A stretch of DNA of 64,000 nt from Ophiura sarsii (Eukaryota; Echinodermata; Ophiuroidea; Amphilepidida; Ophiuridae). Within the stretch, counting starts at the first letter, position 1. Each line of letters starts with the position of its first letter. The notes beneath the pieces are model-generated. The model saw nothing but the letters and a program-made list of their open reading frames with translations, did no database searches and had not been told where the DNA came from. This document shows positions 57,133 to 64,000 of the stretch, piece after piece. The stretch is taken from NCBI GenBank assembly GCA_035610835.1, contig CM069455.1:14691266-14755265 (forward strand), read 5' to 3'. The translations under genes were made by a program, and so were the position numbers.

Positions 57133-57684
57133 ACCCCCACCCGACATAGGCCTAATACTCGGATTATACCTCTTCACATGTGTAAACAAGATTTGCCCAA
57201 GAATATTTCGCAAGTGTTTGATTACAAACGTGAATGTTACAACATTTTAATACACTCGGCGTAAAATTCACATTTGAAGCTGCAATCTGTGATTTTTTTA
57301 GGGATAACACCCTCGGTCCTGCACACTTTTCCATGGAGGCTAATGATTGTGCATAACTCGAAAACGGTACGTCAAGATAAGTCTGACTATATACTTTTTT
57401 ATGAATAATACAAAGACTGGACTTATTATCATGTATTAAAGGTGTGGCAATTATCTAGATTTCCAGTTTTTGAATTTTACCCTGTTTTAAGATGATAGCC
57501 CCTTACATCTCCCGCCCATGCTTTTGCGAGGGACACTGTCGCATACACTTTTAATTAGATCTATTAGATAAGATCATACCAATGGTGATCTAAACTTCAC
57601 TCCCCAAAAGCATGGTCACGAAATAATTGAATTTGACCACTATTTGACCCAACTTACCATGCGTACTGACTATTTTGCCAGCCA

Positions 57685-57734
57685 AGCGGCGTAACCAGAG
57701 GGAGGGAGGGGGGGGGGGGGGGGGGGGGGGGGGG
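57685..57734 (+). repeat. Poly-G tract with GGCGTAACCAGAGG lead-in
   Basis: AGCGGCGTAACCAGAGGGAGG is followed by about 25 G. The lead-in is the same class as at 51.2 kb and 9.77 kb. Confidence 0.85.
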
Positions 57735-59096
57735 TATTGACTGTCTGTCGGTCGAGATTGGCACTGTCGGTTCAGTTGACAAGAGGAATCATGGAATTAT
57801 GATCTATCTATCTATAGGTGGATCATAATTCCATGCTGAGTGAGCTCTAACCATACTATTTCCCCCAATACAATGTTGGCGGTTTAGTATCAAAATTACC
57901 TATAATTAACCAGTTACAGGTCAGAAATGAGCTAATAAACCAATAGCAATCGGGTTAAATGAGCCCAGAAAAAGGCACGTAGCAAGTTGATAAAAAAATA
58001 ATCTCGCACAAAATATACATGTATCACTCCTCAACGATGGTGTCATTAATTCCAACTTGTATATATCATCATTACAGACATTATGATGAATACTTTCAGA
58101 AATTCAGGCCAGGAAATAGCACCTGCCCACCTGCCCGTAGCGGGTAACCTTTGCGTTCGTTGGGCGGGTGGCGATACAAGAAAACCCGCCTGATTGGCTG
58201 GTAAAATATTTCGAATTCACAGTGTGAGTTATACTGACTGGTGGAATTTCTGTCGGGCAGGTATTTTTGTGAGTTACCTGCCCGATTGGCTGGTTGAAAA
58301 AAATCTGAAAAGTTCCAGCCCTAGAAATAATGAACTTGTAAATTGGACAACCCTTGAATCATTTGTATGATTGAGGAAAGGAAGAGAACAATTAGTCGTT
58401 TTGGAAAAAAACTAGACAACATAGCCGATATTATACACCGACCATAACACCGCGGTCCAATCACATGTGATTATCTTTGTAATGAAATTATTATAATTAT
58501 GGGGTGAAACAAGAACAAACAATCAACCAACATCCCCAACAAACGACAAACAAACCTTTATATAGGTAAAAATGTTAAAAGGTTCGCGTACTGTGAAAAT
58601 TATTTATACAAAAGACAAAAAGTATAACTTATAGATACAGTTTTGACATAAGAATTATTAATTCCGAAAAGAATACTGCTTCCGTGTCATTAACCGCGAA
58701 ATCAGTGAACCGCGCCATTTATTAAATTTTAAAAATACAAACGATTCCATTTCAATTTTTTAAAAGTTTAGAACATAGCCGTCCGTGTCAAGAATGTTAT
58801 TGAAAAACATTAGCCGATTGATTTCTTTACCAACAATGCTATCAATCGATTACAACACTTACAACATGTACAAACTGCAGTACGTGCGTGTGAGTGTCTG
58901 ATAGTAATATTGACTGGTACCAGGAAGGTGGTAGGCCTAGTATACGTGCGGGCAGGCAAACTCATGTGAAATCATTAGTAATGAGTAAATTCCAAATTAA
59001 AGTAAGAACATGGACAAATAATAAGTATCAGGATCGGGTTCATAGATAATATACGATCTCAACAAACAACTACTAAAAAATCAAAATAATAATGGT
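57735..59096. other. Intergenic; no gene seen
   Basis: Contains repeated CCTGCC(C)GATTGGCTGG phrases at 58,120-58,310 but no ORF or element ends I can define. Confidence 0.45.
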
Positions 59097-59172
59097 TGCC
59101 CGTGGTAGGAGTCGAACCCGTGACCGCTGATTCAGAGCCATACGCTCTTCCACTGAGCTAGCCGAGGCGACG
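59097..59172 (-). other. Degenerate tRNA-like sequence 4
   Basis: On the minus strand GGCTAGCTCAGTGGAAGAGC is an excellent D-arm, GGCTCTGAATC the anticodon loop (CTG in the expected position) and CACGGGTTCGACTCC the T-arm. The acceptor strands do not pair well. TTGGGCGAGAAC lies about 113 bases upstream, as in sequence 2. Confidence 0.55.
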
Positions 59173-59555
59173 GTAAATAATCTGAAACAAATCTATATAT
59201 TGTTGACCATATCCACTACCCGCTACATTCGAGGAATAAAATGCCTTAAATTTCGATTATTATACATTTTTATCAGATGTTCTCGCCCAAAAGTTGATTC
59301 TATTTCGTAAAAGAATTTAATTATGATTGAAATGTAATGAATAATCCTACTTTTGGAAATAATTCTAGACCATTTATTTTGTTCGTACGTGATTTCAACG
59401 CAAGGTTTGTCAAACATATCACAGCCAGTATTATGTCACGTGATTTATCATACATTGCACCATGGGATTTTAGATGGACAGTGTTGACTCGGGTTCGTAT
59501 CGTGTCATGTGACTTTTGCCCAGGGCAAACACTTGAGATCCGGAAAGGCCTTTAA
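59173..59555 (-). repeat. Dispersed repeat head leading to tRNA-like sequence 4
   Basis: Inverted counterpart of 49,626-49,975. The outer 50 bases are nearly identical (AAAGGCCTTTCCGGATCTCA when read on the minus strand). The inner part is diverged but keeps the GGGCGAGAAC box and the AAGGCATTTTA stretch. Confidence 0.6.
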
Positions 59556-59639
59556 TGAAGTGTTTCAGTTAAAGTGCAGAGCTATCCACAGCATGAGACT
59601 GCGTTGCTCAAGGTAAACGGTGACATTGATAAAGCCTTG

Positions 59640-60775
59640 TAACGACGCTGTTTAGTCACGCTTGACCTATCTGCTGCCTTTGACTATTAATCACGACATC
59701 CTTATTGACAGATTTGAGACTAGCTTCGGTATCAAAGGCACTTGTTCCGGTAATACTTAAATGATCGTATATAGTTCTCGTGTATGTGTTGATTGCCATG
59801 CATGTAGAATGTTTTCTATGTTAAAGGTAAATGTCCAACTTGATGTTTTCTATTTTACATGAAAGGTCATCCTTAAAATTGTCGCTTTCCAAAGTTTGAG
59901 TGGCATAACTCCAATTGTTCTTATTTTAGAAGCACGAGGTCACAAGACATTTGCCCATTGAGTAGTACACAAACTGGCGGGTGGTTAACCACCTTCGGCA
60001 GTCAATCACCACATTTTAGCCTATAATATCTAAATGGAACCTTTCTGGCCCCTAAGGTGATACAGACATATAATTGGAAAAATATGGGATTCCTCTGATA
60101 TCAAAATATCTTGATGTGAAAAAGAATTCATAGCCAAAAAAAGTGATCAGATCATACACATGTAAGTATGGGGTTCCGTAGGGTTCAATCATTGGTCATA
60201 GGGGATTTACATGTACACCCAAGCTGTTGCTGTTATCATTCGCCGCCATACGTTGCAGTTTCACATGCTGACGACAATCAGGTTTACTTAACTTACAGCC
60301 CTAACATTCCCGGCGACTGTGCTTAAACGGCTCCAAACTCTCTGCTTGCATTTAGCCAAATTCACTCCTGCTTGACTGCAAATATGAGTAAGCACAATGA
60401 GGCCAAGACTGAGTTCTTTATTGGTAGCACTCGGACTAACCTGTCTAGATTACTTTATATACTACTCATGGTTGGTTCGGAATAAATTTCCCATCTTCTG
60501 CGATTAAAAACTTGGGTGTCACTTTTGATTATTCCTTGACCTTGTCATAAGTAATTGCCATTTGTAGCACCATAATAATTTAAGTTTATGGAACATATCC
60601 AGAATACGCAGATGTATTGACGACGATAATCATAATCACACAATGCGTGCTCTGTTCTTTCAAAACTGGATTATGCTAATTCCATACTTTCTGGATGTAG
60701 TTTTGCTGACATATCTCGCTTGCAGCGGCTACACAAGAGATGCCTCAGAGCGGGTGCAGACTTACACAATATTTG
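59640..60775 (+). pseudogene. Decayed CR1/Jockey-like LINE reverse transcriptase
   Basis: Scattered in-frame pieces: LDLSAAFD and NHDILIDRFE (catalytic motif), a GVP.GSII-like piece near 60,175, CLTANMSKHNEAKTEFFIGS, and KLDYANSILSGCSFADISRL then QRLHKRCLRAG. Many stops and frameshifts show a long-dead copy. No complete ORF remains. Confidence 0.72.
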
Positions 60776-60779
60776 AGAT

Positions 60780-60985
60780 GGTTAGCAAATGAGGTACCAA
60801 AATGTAGCTAGTATAGTCACATTCATCATAATTATCTCTCTTAAAGTGTGGAGTTTCTTTATGGTGGTGTTTATTTCTATGTCAAAGCAAGATGTATTTA
60901 TAGGTCAATAAATGCGTATGCGTTATTTCGAGTAAAATTAGAAAAATCAATGCACGCGCTGATGTTGATCTATGAATAATGCTAC
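60780..60985 (+). repeat. Paralogue of 44,890-45,290 without the Harbinger insert
   Basis: TTAGCAAATGAGGTACCAAA, GTGGAGTTTCTTT, CAATAAATGCGTATG and GCACGCG are shared in order with the 45-kb locus. It is an old duplicated or dispersed sequence and serves as an empty site for the MITE there. Confidence 0.65.
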
Positions 60986-61104
60986 GACCAATTAGAGTGA
61001 GAGCTACTGTGAGCATATCAATATTTGTACAAGTGCATTGACTTTAATCAAAATTTGCAATTTTGTTCATGCTCTCTGATTTAATGTTAAACGAATTCAC
61101 ATTT

Positions 61105-61350
61105 GTGAATGTCAACAGGTTTGTTGTTACCCGCCGTAAAAATCGGCGAAACCTCGCTGCATGAACAACGAATCAAAACATAGTGCGTAGCGCACACACG
61201 GAGAACAATTACACCGATAATATGTAACCTCGCTGAATTAGACGCACTAAAATAAATTAGAAACAGTGCGCGCATCACCCGTGTGAATTTTGTTTTGATT
61301 CGTTGTTCAGGCAATACATGTTCGGCGATGTTTACTACCGTACGGGTGTT
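61105..61350. repeat. Imperfect inverted repeat pair
   Basis: ATGAACAACGAATCAAAAC at the left and GTTTTGATTCGTTGTTCA at the right, continuing outward with weaker complementarity (CGGCGAA / TTCGGCG). About 110 bases lie between. Probably a small foldback element. Confidence 0.55.
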
Positions 61351-63478
61351 AACGAGTGACAATTTAAGAAAGCATAATTCTTCAAGTTCAGCGAATTTTA
61401 ACTGACGACCTTCACACCGCCACTGATGAAACTACGGCCGAAGAAAGGATTTGAAGTCAGTAAAGTTAACAATTCCTTCACGTCATACAAATATTGTTTC
61501 ACAAACATTACATACAGTTGACATCAAACTATTAAAGGGGCATTAAGATGTGGTGGAGGCAGCGCCCTCAATTACAAAAATGTATCATAAAACTGGGATT
61601 TGTATATTTTTACAATTGTATTACATGTATGAACTTACACCTATAAGGATTAAGAAAAATCTTCCCTCTTTGTACAACAAAACGTCGATTCAAAAATGCT
61701 GGCAGAGTCGCAACCAGCATTTTACATGGTTAAGGGTGGTATTCCAACATATTTAAAACATTTTTTAAATCAAGTTTTGCTGGTTTCTTTTTAGTAGAAA
61801 CAACAATAATGGCAATTTTTAATGTTCATCTTGATTTCTGAAGTAAATTAATTAAAATTGAAAATACTCAAACATGACATTGTGTTTCTTTAAGTGGAAA
61901 TTATAACAGGACACAGCAGATTACCTTCGTACAATTTCAATAGGTTTTTCAATGGTTAGTGGTCAAACTGGGAATCTTCAATATTTAAAAAAGTCTGTCA
62001 GAAACGTAATCCAAATTTCCAACGAAAACTAAATATAAGTTGGCGTTGGCATAACAAGCACTGTGATAAATAGCAATGGTCATTCTAGATCACCCTTTAT
62101 TTGACCAATTTACCTAATCCATCCATGTAACCTTTTTCAGATAAAAAGACTGAACGCAAAATTAAAAGATTTCCTACTATGAGGAAGACCTTTTATTTTT
62201 ATAAATTATTTGTGAAATAAGAATTAGCTAAGCAAGCATTTGAAAAGTCCTCATTGTTTGGTCATTTTTCGCAACATTTAGTTAACATTTTAAGCACAAA
62301 AAAGAAAGAAGCAACAGATTGAAATCCTTCCCAGTCCTGGACTAAAAGTTAGGTAAACTTATGCTCAGGGGAGGGAGGGGGGGGGGGGGGGGGGGGGCAT
62401 AACCGAATATATTTTGTTAATATACATAGAGTTTATCATTTGATCGGGGGCGAACCCTCTGGCAGGGAGGGGAATAAACAGCGACCCTATATTCATAATG
62501 GGCACATTCAATGATATGGTTCATTTGGTTTTGAAGAAAAAAGGAAAAGAACAACAACAAAAAGGGGGAAGAAGAAGCAAACAAAAAAGACCACAAAGAG
62601 GGGAAAAAATAAAGAAAGGGATGGAAGTCTCGGAAATACTTGCACATAGTTTAGCGACGAATAATGTACGGAATGCAGTGATTTACTTAAAGTGATTCAC
62701 TGCCAATGGCTACGGCGTAATACTAATAGGGCGGCGCGCTTTGTCATACATGGCAATGTTTGAGAAATTCAACGACGTCGAAATCATTTTTTCGTCAATC
62801 AACCTAACTGATATCATTCTAAGGGATCGCTGCAAAACCAGTACATATTACTCCTACGTATAACCTCGAGCATTGAACTGAGACCAAAACAAACATTTCT
62901 CAATCATATTGGAAATATTTGCATTGTTAAACATCTTATTAGTATTACTACAAGTCACTTATACGCATGAGCCATACGTACTAGTTTTGCAGTGAGAACT
63001 AAGCGCGATGCTGGCACTGGTGGCATTTATTTCTAAACAAGTTATATATGCAAGCGATACTGACTGATGTCGTAATTGGACCGTACCATGGACCGTAGAA
63101 CATTTTCTACTCACCTGCATCAATTGATGAGTTGTGTGTTACCTATGACATGCATGAAGCAGCGTACAAAGAACATTGACACGGCGATGTACTTATTTGT
63201 GAAGGCAATTTCTTGCTAGACGTCCCGAAACTGATATGCGCATGCTTATAGCAATTACTATGTATTGTAGAAATACACGGTTTATTTAGTCCGGGACGTT
63301 TAATAAGATATAGCCGCATTAAAGCCAAGGTAAGGTCTTAAGCGAGCTTAATTAAGGAGTCGAATGAATGATTAATCTAAAATGATTCAAGATAGGTCAA
63401 GTAATAAAAAGCAATCGATACAGAGATTTTTTAAGACATCGTAGGATGCCGTTTGAAATGGTATTAGGTTCATTACAA
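61351..63478. other. Intergenic; poly-G tract at 62,375-62,398, no gene
   Basis: AT-rich DNA. The G run is followed by GGCATAACCGAATATATTTT, matching the phrase at 35,872. A purine-rich ORF at 62,498-62,695 is low-complexity. Confidence 0.5.
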
Positions 63479-63768
63479 TTATAGTAAAAATACAATCAAA
63501 AATATTAGGGTACTGTGCCCCACGCCGGACGGTTTAATCCTATTCCCATTACCATCGGCAGGTGGTTCAGTATCTAAATAGGATTCGATATAAAGGAGTT
63601 TATTCGGGCTCCCGACGCCTACATTCTTGATGACGTTCGGCGTTGCACCGTTAACTAGTACCTGCTGCACTTGACTCGGTGACAGATTGCGGTCATTTCC
63701 CAACACTATACTATATTCCCCATAGAGAGCCACCGCCACCGCCACCGCCACCGCCACCGCCGCCACCC
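63479..63768 (-). CDS. Subtilisin-like serine protease (S8), last exon of catalytic domain
   Basis: The minus strand encodes LGNDRNLSPSQVQQVLVNGA then TPNVIKNVGVGSPNKLLYIE, the C-terminal end of a proteinase K/aqualysin/PCSK9-type S8 catalytic domain. The Asp, His and Ser catalytic exons would be at higher coordinates, outside the window. The tail DTEPPADGNGNRIKPSG is followed by a hydrophobic TLIFLIVFLL and a TAA stop, which could be a membrane or GPI-type tail; or a donor (GATG|GTAATGG) may end the exon earlier. Two acceptors are possible: exon start 63,768 (includes a Val-Ala repeat) or 63,705 (starts at LGNDRN). Confidence 0.78.
63731..63766 (+). repeat. (CCGCCA)n microsatellite at the protease exon edge
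   Basis: About five CACCGC/CCGCCA units. Read on the minus strand in the protease frame they encode a Val-Ala repeat, which would lengthen the helix after the expected HVAG motif if the 63,768 acceptor is used. Confidence 0.8.
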
Positions 63769-63974
63769 CTGACTTTCGAAATATAATCAATCATATCTCA
63801 GCCAAACAGTTATAGAAATACCTGATTTATTTACATAGTGTAGCTAGATAAATAAGCTTTCAAATGATACCTAAACCATAGCTCTAACCATAGCTCTACC
63901 ACATTTAGTTGTTGAGTTAATAGAGAGAGATAGATGATTCGTCACCAAAAATGCAACGCCGCCACCATTTTTGG

Positions 63975-64000
63975 GTGGTCAGTTCAAAACACATGGCCAT
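63975..64000 (-). mobile_element. Possible end of a MITE family A relative at the window edge
   Basis: Read on the minus strand from the edge, ATGGCCATGTGTTTTGAAC resembles the family A end GGTCATGTGTTTTAAGC. The element would extend into the window, but the next 100 bases do not match family A, so only the terminal similarity supports this. Confidence 0.3.

Noticed and set aside
49976..59172. Functional tRNA genes at 49,976 (Met-like) and 59,097 (Gln-like)
   Set aside because: Acceptor stems do not pair and T-stems have mismatches; they are kept as tRNA-like sequences only.

Overview
This is intron-rich, repeat-dense eukaryotic DNA, AT-rich with many TTTA and poly-G/poly-C tracts. The modular extracellular protein families, TTAGGG-type telomere-like repeats and the repeat types (CR1/L2-like LINEs, mariner, Harbinger and TA-flanked MITEs, a gag with a zinc knuckle of the kind seen in tyrosine-recombinase retroelements) suggest a marine invertebrate deuterostome, probably an echinoderm. 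That assignment is inference. No bacterial gene, operon or CRISPR array is present.

Region 1 (1-19,187) holds thirteen minus-strand exons of one large secreted or membrane mosaic protein, recovered from splice sites and matching reading phases. From the N-terminal side the visible order is five LDL-receptor class A modules, two EGF modules, a YWTD six-bladed propeller, another EGF, three HYR domains, a kringle and two small cysteine-rich modules. The gene runs off the left edge; its first exon(s) and C-terminus are not visible. A decayed fourth HYR exon remains in one intron. The introns are full of transposons: a mariner/Tc1-like MITE, a Harbinger MITE, a three-level nest at 12.9-16.2 kb, LINE fragments and a foldback element.

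Region 2 (19.2-38.5 kb) is a transposon field. It includes a LINE reverse-transcriptase fragment whose homology stops where a 2,255-base stretch without a single G begins. That stretch ends at a 100-base assembly gap. After the gap come a gag-like ORF with one internal stop and two 880-bp direct repeats flanking 320 bp. Further on are an 845-bp element with an 8-bp target duplication that carries telomere-like repeats, a 1.36-kb mariner-type MITE, and several MITEs built from many copies of one short motif and its complement.

Region 3 (38.5-64 kb) contains a retroelement C-terminal fragment, two phase-matched exons (40,242-40,350 and 48,674-48,909) of a small plus-strand membrane protein with a PPPPY tail, and the last exon of a minus-strand subtilisin-like (S8) protease at 63.5-63.8 kb. 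Between them lie more MITEs, a decayed CR1-like LINE and four degenerate tRNA-like sequences, each with a GCGAG box about 115 bases upstream.

Exon boundaries were placed by eye from GT/AG sites, phase and domain continuity. Nothing was tested with a gene finder or database.
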